NCBI GenBank assembly: GCA_023101725.1
Contig: JALJCO010013699.1
Location: 186,001 to 250,000 of the forward strand
DNA length: 64,000 nt
Reading direction: 5' to 3'
Origin: Atherinomorus stipes
Taxonomy: Eukaryota; Chordata; Actinopteri; Atheriniformes; Atherinidae
The notes beneath the pieces were generated by a model that was not told the DNA's origin, did not search any database, and was given only the letters and a program-made list of their open reading frames with translations. Shown here piece by piece: positions 1 to 13,073 of the stretch. Every line of letters starts with the position of its first letter. Position 1 is the stretch's first letter. The position numbers and the translations under genes were made by a program.

Positions 1-899
1 CTTGTCTAGCAGCAGAAGCTAATCTAGCTAGCAAACGTAGTACAGCTTTAAAAGCTGATAATGAGGCGCTAAAACATTTCTTTGAGTTTGCTAAAAGAAA
101 GTTTGACTAACATTATAGCCGTAGAAGTAGGCTAAAGCTACGCTAATGGAGTGCAGTTTTCAAATAGCTGACAATGTTAATTTTTAACAAGTTTGCTGAT
201 GAGTTGAATAGCTTTGTTTAGTAGCAGATATAAAGCTAGGTCACTATCTATGCTAAAGTCCCGCCTTCTGGAGTTTTTGAGGGGAAAAAATAGCTCATGC
301 TGCTTTTAGAGTTCTTTTCATCGGCCACAGTAGCCTACCTTCAAATATCTTTTCTGGCATCATACCAGCAAGTTTGCTAAAAATAGCTCCTTCCATAATA
401 GTGAAACAGGTTTTAAAAATGTTGACGTAAAAACAATAAAACGAAGATCAGGAAGTTGTTTTTTTTTTCTAGCGCCGCACAGTAATAGAAAACCTCTGAT
501 ATACAATACAAAACAAAATCCCTTTGCTACTCTCATCCTCATCTTGCTTCGTTTTTTGTCCGCTTGAGTTTGAGACATGTAAGGCAAAGAAGATGCTTTT
601 TCTACACATAGCAATTGAGCTAGCAACTCTGGAGCTAAGGCTAATTGCAAAGAATCCCAATATTGGCATCGTAATCAGATGTAAATGTTTACTTTTTAGA
701 CCCTCCAAAATTGATAAAACAATGTTAATATTTAACAATTTAAATTCTGCACACCTCTCTAGATGTTCTGTGGATGTATTGTTGTTCAAAAAGTTATTGT
801 TTTGATGAAAAATTTGTAGCTATCACCATAAAAATACATGCACCACTGAAATTTAAGCCAAATATAAGCTGCAAACAGTGTTTACATGTAAGGCTATAA

Positions 900-1001
900 A
901 GCCTTAGCAATTACAGCAGTCCAAACAGTCCTTGAGATATTGAATATTGTGTTTGTTGATATTGCTGTCGAGGTAAATATTTGATATACTGTGCAGCCCT
1001 T
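900..1001. mobile_element. Possible hAT 3' end remnant
   Basis: The stretch ends in a sequence that, on the minus strand, starts AGGGCTGCACAGTATATC. This is the usual style of fish hAT ends, and the same end occurs near 35272. No matching 5' end or TSD was found, so this is only a fragment. Confidence 0.35.
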
Positions 1002-4000
1002 GTTTCCTTTGTCAGTCAGCTGCAGGAGTACCCCATAAAAGCTTTGATTGACTGTCCCGTATGTTAAATCTTGGAGAGCTGCAGCGAAAACTCTGATCAA
1101 ATCACTTCCATCCCGTCTCGGTTGGTTTAATGATGTCATCGTATAGTCAACATTCTCTTAAAGGCATGTTTATAATGCTGCAAAGCCTACCTAAGCTTCT
1201 GCAAGGTTAGAATTAAGATCAGAGGGAGAGTATGTACTGTAAAATGACATGTTAAATCCCAGCCCACCTTAAATTCTGAAATCTCTGTTTACGACAGAGA
1301 GCGGGGGTGGTGACTAAACTGTAGACAGCACCCCCCCTGCCTCCCTCAGGGGTAATTTAATCTCAGCGTTGGGTCTACTGTTGACCCGTGACCCCAGTGC
1401 TCGCCGGATGCAGGTAATACTGTTAATGGAGCTCATTAGAGTTAGGTCCCGGTTTGAACAGCTGGGATGCAACTGAAAGCTAATGGGATTGACAAGAAGG
1501 GAATGGTTCTAGGCAAGGGGTTGTCTAACCTTTTATAAGGTAATCCTGCTCTTAAGGTCACAGAAATGCTTTCAAATATAACTTTTGCTCTTTTTTTTTT
1601 TTTTCTTCTGTTGAGTGTTGACATTTTCCAGAGCTGGCCTATAAACAGTGCCATTTCTTAAGGGGATAAAAGTAACCTTTGTCTTAACCTGTCAGCGGCA
1701 AGCAAAGTGTTTTTCACAACATTTTATAAACATTTCACGCCTATTTCGATGACTACAGCTATAAAGTTGACACTGGAAAAAAGCTAAACTTGTATGTATG
1801 ACTGGTATAAGAATCAGGTTTCACAGCATGTTGCGTAAAATTAATACACTTATTGAACCTGAACTCTTTAAATTGAGTATTTTGTAATTTCTCACAGCAT
1901 TAATAAAACATGCCGAAACTGTTTTGTGCAACCAAATTTACAGTTTAAAGAAAAGATCAATATTTTAGATTGGGATTTCCTTTTGAGGCTTACAGATCAG
2001 TTGGAGGATAAAAATGACGGCAACAGAAACTACAGCAATTAACTATTCAACCCAATGTCGTGGACACAAATGGCTTCAGGGCTTTTACCACATATTTTGT
2101 CACTTTTCTGCGACACTCATTAACCCTGTCCTGACTTATTTTTCCCTCTCCCTGTGAGGGAAGATCTTGCTTGAGGGGGGATGGAAACATCTTAAGAGAA
2201 TTAAAAATAACAGTGCAAAATTCTATTAGCTCCTTTTTTTTTCTTTTTAAATTAAGCAAATTCTAATTAAATCATGTTTTGTGCGCTCTCATTTTCCCAT
2301 TACTTGTTGTTTGCAGTGTTACATGGGGTAGAGAGGACAGGAATACATAGAAAAACACAGATTTTGCTCACAGTGCAGTAAAATGGCATGGCTGAAGACT
2401 GTGAAGTATTTCCCAGGACCAGTAGGGAGGCAGTGTCCTGTTCAAGGTCACTTTATTAGGGCGAATGCTTTTCAGTGGGAGGTTGTATCAACTTTATCAA
2501 GCCGAAGTAGTCTCTGGATCCACATGCCCTGGAAAATAAATACATTTTCACTCCAAAACAAGAGTAGAAACCCAACAGATGAGGTTTTTATTTGCTTGTG
2601 TCCAGCTGCTTCTGTTTAAGTTAGGACAATTTTGGATAAGCCAGATGAGATTTATCCTCTTAAAGTTAATCCATGTGTCAGCTGCTCAAACTGGACATTT
2701 GGATAGTGTTGCTGTATCTAAAGGAATGCCTAGAGGGATGGCGTGACCTGTGCGTATCCCACTTTTTTGTACATGAATATACTGGATGCTCTTGCTATTT
2801 TCCTTTCTTGTTTTTTTGCTGCTTTTTTAATGACAATTGTTCCCTCCATCTCAATAATCCATTTTATATTACATTTATCCCACATTTGTTGTTAATTCTC
2901 TTTGTAATGTCTCATTTCTTTTGTCATGTGATGCATGCTGTTTTATTATTTATATGAAATTGGGCAAGAAGCTGGAAGAGCGGTGAGTTTCAAGAGATAA
3001 ATAATTCTTCCAAATGAAGACGTCTGTGTCTAAATGCAACAGGACCGGAGGCTCCGGCTTTCCTTCTCATTCAGCGGTGCTGTAGCGTTGAGCAGTATGC
3101 CTTTGGCTCTCATAAAATAAATGAATATGAGGTTGTAAAAGCCTGCAGTGTTGTTCAACAAATTGAATGCAAAAGCAGCATTAGTGGAGACTTAAATAGG
3201 AGAATGGTCAAGCAGGCTACATGTGTAATACAGTAGTTGGAACATCGACCAGTGCTAGTTGTGGTCGATATTCATTAAGTGCAAATAAATGGTCACACAT
3301 GCAGCTCTGCAGGTCTACTGTGGGATAAACAGGAAGTGAATTTGGAATTCAAACCAGCTTTTTTTCTGGGTTTCTACACATTAACCAGACGACACATCTG
3401 TACTGTACAATAAATAACCACAAGAGATGATACTGAAACAGCACAATTCATGCTAGATCATATCTCTTATCTCCGTATATGAGGATGGTTTGCTCGTTTT
3501 GTTGGATTTCTGTGACAAAGATTGAATGTTTCTGCTGCATGATGCACATTTAAGAAATCACATTGCAATTCTGTGCATTCGTCATCATCATCTCCTTCAT
3601 TTGGAATTCTGCCGTTGCCCGAGCATGACTCAGCCAATCTGCCCTGAAAACCGCATTTTATCAGCTGTTTTAAAACTCTGCTCCACCTAAAAGCCGGTGG
3701 AACATTCATGCAGCACTTTCTGCTCTCTGCATTCCTCAGGGATCGCTATTTAGTCTAAAGCATGAGTGTTGTGTTTATTCGGGGAACTCCGAGATGGCCT
3801 AATCTCTTTGACTGAGAGGGAGAATTTAAGTGATGTCATGCAAAGAAAGATTAGAGCTTTTTTTTTTTCTACCTTAAATTCCTGCATCATTGAAAACATC
3901 CTGTCGTTGCTTGGATCGTTCTGTTAGCATCCTCTCATAATTATACCTTCTCTGGGGACACGTTACAGTAAGGGGGGGAAGAAACCTGATCCTCCATGAC

Positions 4001-4807
4001 AACATGATGCCAGTTTTTTTTGCAGTTGCAACTGGCGACTGACAAAGAGATCATGGAGCCTTATGGATGCCGTCTGATTCTAAAGGGGCTCCATCTGCAG
4101 AGCAGTTGTTGGGGGTGATTAACATGGGCATGCAGTGGAATGACGCCTGAGTCTTTCCAGTGCCAGCCACGCTCTGCTGGGCGTCATCCCTCCACAGAGA
4201 AATGAGAGAGGAGGCCACAGTCCTGCCTCTGCTGTGGCGAGCCAGATGGCTGAATCCCACTCCTGCATCACTTCCCAAATCCAAACCAAAGACTTTTTTG
4301 ACTATTTACTTTTTAATCAATAATAGCCTGTTTTTCCTTCCTCTGCTTTCATTGACCATTAACGACTTTCCCCGTCGTGCGCTGAGCTCCCCTCAGAGCG
4401 GAGCAGTGTTGTGGCGGGCTGCTTGTAGCCGTTTCCTGTTAGTTGGGAATGGATTAGGATCTGGGTAGGGGAGACTTACACACACTCACACACCCATGGA
4501 TGCTTCCAAGCCCAGCTGTATACACACACAAACACATAATCTAATACATTAGCAGCCTCTTTCGGGAGGAAGATAAACAGCGTCATCTATTTTTTTTTTC
4601 TTTTCTGCCAAAGGAAACAGATAACGTGCCCCCCTTACAGTCCCTGCCTGGTGGCAGCTAAGAATAGGCTGTGTTGCACTAGACATTTTTTTTTGACAGA
4701 ATTGCCAAAAGCAGCACCAATATCCCATTACTGACATGTATTGATCATATCACATAATTAGCTCTGGGATAGGAAGGGCACAAAGGTAGGGTTACACTGT
4801 TAGACCG

Positions 4808-4829
4808 AGTCCCGTAAAGGGACGGGACT
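4808..4829. repeat. Short perfect hairpin
   Basis: AGTCCCGT at 4808-4815 pairs with ACGGGACT at 4822-4829 across a 6-base loop. No T-run or gene gives it a role. Confidence 0.5.
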
Positions 4830-6849
4830 TATTGATCTTCTCCACGGCTCAGTCTCTTGTTAATCATGCAAACAAAGTGGAACAGTGTGTTGGGGGTTAT
4901 AGAGGGCGGAAGAGATTATTTCCTCATGCTCCACCTTTAGCTTAGCGTAGCGTTTGCTACTTCTCCTAATTGTCTCCATGTCCACATTATGGTATCAGAT
5001 GTGTTTTAAAGCCGTATATTGTAAAGTTGCAGATATACATGAGCATATGAATGTGCAAATTAGGAAAACTTAGAGAAAGTATTTCTAATGTTTAAAGAAG
5101 TAAATGAAAATCATAACCAATGAGTTTTCTCTGCAGCTTTAATAAACTGCTCACTATGAGCTCGAGCTGGTGAATTCAATTTTGTTGTTAGATTTAATCC
5201 ATTTTTCCACATATGAAATTAGCCAGATGAGTAATTACAGGCTTAAAGAAGCAAATCTCATAATGTGATGCGGGGAAAAAAAAAAGAAACGGCTTGCCAC
5301 CTCCTCCAGCTCCAGAGTCGTGCTCAAGGACGTGCAGAGTGAAGTCATGTCAGCGGGGACTAAACCCAGGTTGAAGGACGGCTTCTTTAAACAGTGGACA
5401 ATGAGACAGAATATAAAAGCTGCTGGGTGGTAATAGAAGTTCATTTGTATTCTGGATGTTTCGCACCAGCTTTCTGTGTCTGTAGAAATATCATTTGGAT
5501 CTTTTTCCCCTTTAATATATCTGAAATAAGCTGCCATATTGCATGCTAATGAAACTATAATGGTTGATAACCAAAGCCAGGGAAACATTAAATTTGCTCT
5601 GAAATTTATCTCACTGAAGTCCTTTATGTCGGACAGAGAAGATAAGACAGGCGGGCCTTCAGGAGGAAAATGTGCAGTTTTTACATAGTTGGTTTATTTA
5701 TGCACTGAAGGGATAATCGGATGTTTATCACAGTCTTTTACTTACTGTCCAACTCATTTATCGTCCACAGTCTGCAGTTGTTTCAGCATTTATCATCACC
5801 CTTGTCAGCGTAGACGCATGATTCAGTTTTTGAGGAGAAAAGGAAAGCAGGGGTTTTTTCTCTCATAAAATTGACTATCTCTGCGGTTTTCTGTTGCGCC
5901 GGCACGCCGTCCGGCCCTTTGATTGATGACATTTCTAAAAACCAATCTCTCATAAGTGGCAGCTGAAGGAAAAGCAGGTGAGTATCCTCAATCCCATCTA
6001 AAAGGGTGAAGGAAAAACGTTCAAGCTGCCACCAGCTTGCTGTTAGCATAATGAAAGCAACAGAGTGTGAAGACAGGAGAGCTAAACAATTTAGAATTAA
6101 CGGTGGAAACTCATGAGGAAAACAGAGATAATAAAGCAGGAGGTGGAGGTAGAGGAGATCTGTCTGGGAGGACGCCTTTAGTGGCTTTCTCCTGTGAAAT
6201 TGAGCATGCCCCTCGCACTGATGCACGTAGCTCATTTGGTTTTGAGCTACTTGTCAACAATAAGGATTTACACCTACCATGGTGATCTCAGGGTCCACAA
6301 ACTGGTCCACTAATCTGCTAAATAACCTCTTTGTGCCGACTCTATCTCCTTGTAGACACAAAAGCTCTGATGTTAGCCTGGTTTAAAGATGCACTTTTTT
6401 ATGTTGGGTAGTTAATGCATCTGTTGAAGCTGTTTGGAAGATTTTCTCCATGACTCATCCCCCAACAGCAGCTAATCCAGCATCCATCTTGCATCCCATC
6501 TTTGCTCTGAGCTCTCTACAGTCAGTAAAAGTCAGTTAAATGTTTACTTGTCTTATCTCTTGTGTTCTGCCTCTTTTATTTCTGCCTTTCTTCTTCTAAT
6601 AATGTCACTTTTTTTTTCTTTTTCTTTTTTTTTTTTGCTGAATTGACAACATTGTACGTTCAAAATGGCCAGAGTGTTGATATCCAGTTGCTGGCGTGTG
6701 ACACAATCTCTTTCAAACTGGTGCGGTAAAGTGATGCAGCGTCCCAGGAAAAAAATGGGTGAAGTGTGGTTTCTCAATGTCGGGATGTCGGGAAGCTGCT
6801 TGGCAACAATTACTCCAGGATTGTGTATTATAAATGTCAATGTGGCATC

Positions 6850-7043
6850 TAGGGATGGACGATATCATTGGCCCCCGATTGATATCGGCCTATATCGGAA
6901 TTAAAACTGAGTATTTAATGGACATCGGCCACCCCACCGATATTTAACCGATCAGCCCGCTGTTTCTAAAGTCTTTAAAAAAAAACAAAACACATCCTCT
7001 TCTTGAAAAATTCCTTTTTACAAATTTGAAAACTTCTAAAGAC
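6850..7043 (+). mobile_element. hAT-like element, 5' part only
   Basis: It starts TAGGGATGGACGATATCATT and runs through repeats of ATCGGCC and CCACCCCACCGATATTTAACC. The same order of words is seen in the outer element at 37400. It is interrupted at 7044 by another hAT-like element. No 3' end (of the type GCATCCCT) was found to the right, so the copy is truncated. Confidence 0.7.
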
Positions 7044-7318
7044 TAGGGGTGGTAAAAAATATCGATACACTGAAATATTGCAATATTTTCATATGCTGAT
7101 ATCATATTGACATTTAAAAACGCGGTATTGATCTATTTTACTAATGAAATCTCGCAATATTTCATTTCTCAACTTCAGTAAATGATATAAAATGTAACAG
7201 TGTTGGCATGTACATGAGTTTATGGAAAATATCGATATTTTGAATTTTTATATCGATATAATATCACAAAACAAAGTATTCTGATATCTCAGTGTATCAA
7301 TATATTGTTGCACCCCTA
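7044..7318 (+). mobile_element. hAT-like MITE inside the 6850 element
   Basis: The left end is TAGGGGTGGTAAAAAATATC. The right end, read on the minus strand, is TAGGGGTGCAACAATATATT. Both continue into GATACACTGA(A/G)ATAT, giving imperfect terminal inverted repeats (TIRs) of about 35 bases. It is 275 bp long and non-coding. The flanking octamers (CTAAAGAC and ATTAGCAA) do not match, so the TSD is lost or the right border was rearranged. The left half matches the inner element at 37643. Confidence 0.7.
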
Positions 7319-9480
7319 ATTAGCAAGTTTTTTTTATCGTCCTTTACAACATATTAGAATGCCAACATTACTATGGTTAATACAAGTATGGTATAAAACA
7401 AATTTGGTAGCAGTCGAGTTAAATCCATCTTTTATAACACCATATTATGACAAAGTCATCTCATGGCGATTTTAAAGATACTGTACAGTCAAGGTTAATC
7501 CAATTCATTGCTGTCCAGTTATACTTTGATTAAAACAAGTACATTATATGACCCATATTATATATGATTACCTGTGATTTATCATTATAACAACCTAATT
7601 ATTTACAGTGACTTATTATTTACAATGACTCACCAGAACCACCGCTGCAGTGCTCTGGTAAATAAGGTTTACCAGCAGAGATTTGTCCTTGCATGAAAAA
7701 TTGTGGCTGTTTTGAGAACACAGAGGATTCACAGAAGCATCCTTGACATTTCATGCAACAGAGAGCTCAGTCCTTGAAAGGATCCTTGATGACGCGGTGG
7801 TTATGGCAGAAGGTTAAGGATGTCATCTAAGGACCCTTTCCTACTTGTTTCTCCCTGATAGTCTCACAAAAGCCTGGTGCTAAGTTTTTTAATGTTTAGT
7901 GATAAAATCATCTCCAGATTTATTGAGTTGCTGCAACCTTATCACAGGATTAGACCGGAATTCCCTGTTGACCTCAACATTGTCTTGAACATGACATACA
8001 TATATGGTGTGATGGCAGTCAGCAAGTTGCACTGCTGATCCATGCTTTGCCAACATGATTGGTTGATAGATGATACACGTCCACCATTTCTGACTGATCT
8101 CTTATCCCCAACAAACAGTTGTGATCATGCCTGTAAAAACAGTTGGGATTGGATTTCCCTTTTCATTTCTGAAGACATTTTCTGCTTCCCACTTCCTGCT
8201 TGGCATAAGATCTTGGTGGGTTACAGAGGGAGCGTGAAGGAGTTGTGTAATTCCCTCCCTCCAGTCCCCTCCACTTAGCCAGACAACGAGAAACATCTGG
8301 ACAGAGAACAGAGAGTTCAGATTGCGCCCATCCCCGCCTTCAATGAGTCCAACAATGCTTGGCTCAGACTGTACACTTGGAGTCTGGACACCCCACTGTG
8401 CTCCCACCAAACCCTTTGCAAGTGTTGCATTCTTATCATTACTCAGCTGATTTCTGGGAAGAATGCGTGGGTGTTTTCTGTTGTCAAGTGCTCGCTGTGA
8501 TGTTCAAAGTGTGTAATTTCCCTGCTCAGAGTTGGATAAAAGGTGTTATTTTCCCCTGCAAATTTTCATCATTGTCAACTGGTAACTCTTACCAGAGGCT
8601 GTCGATGTGCAGGATGCGTTTTCTCACCAATTTTCACATCTCAGGTGTTGTATCGTGTCTATTTTTAAGCATACATTCCATATTTTATTACCTTCTAGAT
8701 CATTGTTAAAGTTCTGTATTTACTAATATCTGGTGTCCTCACATCCTCCTTGACCTGACTTAACAGTTTCAGAAAGAAACTGCTCACACAGGCGTTTTCT
8801 ACATCACTGATCCCATGTGAGCATGCAGTGCAGGTGCTGCGGCCAGATTTAGAGTGGTGGGATGAAGCGGGGTAACTTCTGCTTTTGTAAGACTTGATTT
8901 GCCTTTTTCATTCAACTGTGTCCATTTCAGTTTCTGCTCTGTTTTGCTCATTGCGGTCGGGACAGGCCTGCCCATCTGCCACGTGAGGTTACAATGGCTG
9001 GATGCACAGGAAACTGTCACTCAAACTCATACAAATTATTCATCATGGTTGCTGTATTGAAAAGATGTGTCATAAATTGGTAGTAGTTTAAGTGTAATGG
9101 TTAGCTAATACCCTTTAGATCAAATAATTGTCTCTTACAATGACTTGACAAAGCGCTTACCAACATTTCTGATGGTTAGATGTGAAAATATTGTTAAATT
9201 TGACACACCAGCTGGTGCAGTGAAGTCCAAGTGTCATTGCTGGGTAAAGATGCCCAGGCATCTAAAAACATCTAACCTTTAAGTACTTTTCAGTGGTTGT
9301 AAACCTCTCAAACCATTGGGATACAGTTAAGATCACAAACAAGGTATTGAGTCAAAATACAGCAAACTCAGGTGGAGATAACCTGCCCCGACCATTTACT
9401 GTCGCAGCTGTTGCATTTCCTTTCTTGTTTTTATACACACAAGAGAAGATAAGAAGATAAGTAATGAATATAAACAGTTT
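7319..9480. other. Unique DNA, no gene recognised
   Basis: AT-rich sequence with short chance frames only. No repeat family, RNA gene or convincing exon was recognised. Confidence 0.5.
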
Positions 9481-9499
9481 CATAGCCTTAAAAATGTAC

Positions 9500-10850
9500 T
9501 AAGAATTAATGTTTTCGATCCAAAGAATTGCACCCATTGTCCAGACTGACTGGGTAAATAAGATTTGGTGTTATGCACCCTCTGCTTGTAATAAACTGCA
9601 AAATCTTTTGAATCTGAGGTGGTTGCAATTCAAGCAAATGTTTAGTCTCATTGGAAGCAGATAACTCCGGTTGTAAAGGATTGGTAATTCCCTTCTATGG
9701 CCCACAGTGACTGTGTTGATTCAGTTTTTGAATATTTTGCACGTATTTTATGCCCTTTTCCCAGTTTCTGTAATGTACATATATGGTTCCCAGAGGCTTA
9801 TAAAGTCATTCTGTTTCCCTTTGGAAAATGTTCTGGACAGAGTTGAAGGGAGAGCATGGTTGCGTTGGCTTATCTTTCCTGATGTCTGAAAGTGCCTGGA
9901 ATGCAATAAGTCTGCAAGGAAGTTGTTTGTTTGAAAAGACGAGCCCCTTCAGAGTGAACGGACTTTACCGCTCATGTTCCGCAATGCAAGTTTGAAAGCA
10001 GCTTATGCTAGTCTTTCCAGTCCAATGCAGTCTGCAAGTTCCTTTTATCAGAGTCACAAGGAAGAAGCATCCATATGCTTCCAGCAGAGTGCAATGGCTT
10101 TCCTGGCTTGAAGAAGTCCAAAGTCCAGCAATTTAGTCTGTTTCCTTGTTTGTATGAATTCCACTGGGTAGATTCCAAGCACACAGAGTTTAACATTTAA
10201 AAGGATTTTCACATGAAACAGTTCTGATAAACACTTGATAACTTCTTCCCAAAATTTCAGGATCTTTGGACATTCATAGACAATGAACACAGGTTCCTCT
10301 TTTCATCTAGACATTTAGTGCACATATCTGGAACATCACTGGACATCCAATGGAGTTAGACTGAGGTCATGTAATATATTTGATATGTTCTCATCAGCCA
10401 CTTATATTGCAGTTGTTTAAACTTATGGGTTGTTTTGTGCCTTGAAACGCACTTGAATCCAAACTACTTCACCTACACTACTGGTCAAACGTTTGGGATC
10501 ACTTTAATTGAAAAAGTCTACCTCAAATTGTTCTTAATATTTCTGTTGAAAAACAATCCAATATCATTGTCATGATTTTCAGTTTTTTAAAAAATTTATT
10601 ATTATTTTTGTCAAGTTTGGGATCACTGCCCCGTTGGATTTAATGGGAAAGTGAACCCAAACTTTTGACCGGTAGTGTATGCTTTCTTTGATATTACATC
10701 TTGGTGCATCTAATTTGTCCATTGTTGAGTCTTTTGAAGAAGACATGAGTAAATTATAAAATGCAGAAAAGAGATCCTTTACTGTTGATTTTCCAAGGAA
10801 TATGGACAATATGTTCATATTTGGATGACAGTTTTTTTTTTTTATTTTTT
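9500..10850 (-). pseudogene. L1-like LINE ORF2 3' end, degenerate
   Basis: On the minus strand, frames between about 10440 and 10050 read in order: a block with QYKWLMRTY, a block with PDMCTKCLDEKR, then YECPKILKFWEEVIKCLSEL, then KLCVLGIYPVEF and ALCWKHMD. This matches the C-terminal region of fish L1/Tx1-type ORF2, where a C-x2-C...H-x4-C knuckle is followed by an FW-containing helix and an LLG motif. The reading frame changes between CTKC and ECPK, and stops are frequent. The more upstream part continues beyond the MITE, with KDLFSAFYNLLMS between 10680 and 10840. No reverse transcriptase core, endonuclease or clear poly-A tail lies in the window, so this is a 5'-truncated dead copy. Borders are approximate. 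Confidence 0.7.
10476..10677. mobile_element. Tc1-type MITE, 202 bp
   Basis: Flanked by TA on both sides (10474-10475 and 10678-10679). The left end is CACTACTGGTCAAACGTTTG; the right end, read on the minus strand, is CACTACCGGTCAAAAGTTTG. The TIRs are about 30 bases and continue into GGATCACTTT / GGTTCACTTT. It is non-coding. It sits inside the LINE remnant and is therefore younger than it. Confidence 0.88.
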
Positions 10851-10899
10851 ATTGTAGATATTTGAAGAAATGTTTTGGGGGTATATGATATTTTTTTTG

Positions 10900-13073
10900 T
10901 ATAGATTGCGCTTTCTTGTATTTATTCTTCTGACCTGAGCTGCCTGGCAAGCACTCTCTTGGAAAAGAGATTTTAACCCTTTGAAGCTTTTACCTAGAGC
11001 TTCAAAATGATCATTTTGGCCCAGTTTGGCAGCATCTGTTCTTAAAGTCCCTTCAAGTTTTAGAAGCTTGACATTTTGTTGTTGTTGTTGTTGTTTTTTT
11101 GTTTTCATTTATAGTTCTAATAAAGTGGGAACAGTGGGCTGTTATATGCTATTGCAAAGTACATCTTAAACTGCATCTATGGTAATTTTCTGTCAGTCAT
11201 TTTTTTTTCTGAATCTTACAGACAGGCTTAAATGTTCTTATATGATAATCCAAATGAACTCCTTTAAGGAAATTCTACTGAGGGCAAAAGTTTAAATGAG
11301 GAGGAAGGATGAGATATTAAAAAAGGATAACCAGCTGAACCTGAGACTAAAGTTCATTTTATAATTTAGCTATTTCAGCTGTCTGACTTCCTTATTGTTT
11401 TATGATGCTCTTAAAGGAGACCAGGAAATGTTACCTCAGCCAAAGTACGCCACTTATATTAAACTGTGTCAGGCTGACAAAGTCTTTTGATGAGTTGTCT
11501 ATGGTTTTGAAACCCAGCCATATTTTAGAAGTAGACATGAGAATGTGAAGATTTGCATATTATTTCAACTTTTTTTCACAAAGTAGTCCAAAGCATTTTT
11601 ATTTTTTAAAATCCAAAAACATGCCTGTATTGACTGATGCTTACAATGATTATGCAAAAAGCCAGGAGATGGGCACATGAAAAACTGTAAAAACTTTTTT
11701 TCAGTTTGAGAGTGATGATGTTTTCTACCTCTGGTTTATCAATTTAGAAAAAAATGTAAGGAAATTTGTGTTTGGGCGATTATTTCTCCCCTTTAATAAT
11801 ACTGATTGCTGTTTAAAACATCATTAGAAAGCCTGATTAGTAACAAATCAACAAAGTATATTTTGTAAAGATTGTGCTCTGTGGAATGAGCAGCACAGCT
11901 TAATGTGTGGGTTATGCTCCCCACAAGAAATGCCAATGGTGTAAAATGAAGTGTTAAAAATGTCCAAAATGGGTTGTTTTCCTCTTTATTACTGTGGGGG
12001 ATTGCAATCAACCAACCCAGCAAGCAACTCAGACCCACTGTGAACACCTACAGGAGGAGATTGCAGGGGATTTTGGTGTTACACAACATACACATTTAGC
12101 TGTAAAGCTTATTCCATGAAAGCATGATCCTTTAAAATGATAGCTCGTTGTAAAGGTGATTAATCAGGCTTTACAATTATGTATGATACAAAACCAACTG
12201 GTGTTTTTTAAGGGAAGAAATAATCAACCATGCACAAATTTCCTTCCTTTTTTTGCTAAGTTGATGCCATTTAAGCATCTTAACAAGTGGCTCCTATTTG
12301 GAGCTTTGACTCTACATAACATACCCATAAAATCCTCCCCTCACGTAAATAGTCTAGATCTTGATCATCCCTTTGTCACAGAATAAACCTGCTCTCTATT
12401 TTTACCAAACCGTCACATTTGACCCTCACCTCTCAACAGTATTATAGCTCTTTATGTTCCCATTTGTCAGAGTAAAAAACTAGGTCTGTACCTCCCTCGT
12501 GTGCTTCTCCATGTTTTCATTAACTCACGACAAGACTTCTGTCACATGATGAATTTCCTTTTCATGCATAAAACCCTCAGCTGTCTCCACCTTCACATAC
12601 CTTCCACGCTGTGGCCACGTCCTTCAGTATCGCGTATGTCCTGTCATGTCTCCACTCTCCTTGCTAACATTTTGCTGAGGGGCTAAATGTAAGTTGAGTT
12701 TGACCCGCTCTTCTTTGCCTCTTCAGCACACTTTGTTTCTTTTTTTTCTTCCTTTTCTCCTTTCTTTGTTGTCCCAGTGTGTCTTGACCTTGACGGTGGA
12801 ATATAAGGGGGAGTTGGGGATGACATTTTCCCTGACCGCAGCCCTCAGATAGGTTTGTGAGATGATGAACTACACTGCATGGTGACATTCATCTTTCCCA
12901 CATACACCTCTGCCCACACGTCCTTCTTCCTCTGGGTCATCTCGGCTGCTGTCTCGATGAGGAAGAAACAAAAATTTATCAGTAGATGTTATGAAGTATC
13001 AGCTTTATGCACCAGCTGTATCTTTAAATAGTGTGGGATGTTGCTGAATGCTGTTGAAGCAGTCCTCACAACA
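10900..13073. other. Mostly unique DNA with LINE-tail-like and dispersed repeat patches
   Basis: Around 10930-10990 the text resembles the 3' tails of fish LINEs (CTCTTGGAAAAGAGATTTTAA). A (TTG)n tract lies at 11079-11096. The stretch near 11780-11860 shares AAAGCCTGATTAGT and flanking words with 58690-58790. No coding exon was recognised. Confidence 0.45.

Larger units (their letters stand above)
1..6849. other. Unique AT-rich DNA, no gene recognised
   Basis: No open frame here has recognisable domains, and none is linked to a convincing exon boundary. The first 250 bases are rich in GCTA/TAGC words, a pattern often seen in fish repeats. A hAT-like 3' end lies near 900-1001 and a short hairpin at 4808-4829. 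Poly-T runs occur near 1590, 2235, 3858, 4590 and 6610. The stretch could be intron or intergenic DNA. Confidence 0.55.

Noticed and set aside
7036..7326. Target duplication for the 7044 element
   Set aside because: CTAAAGAC and ATTAGCAA do not match; no TSD is claimed there.
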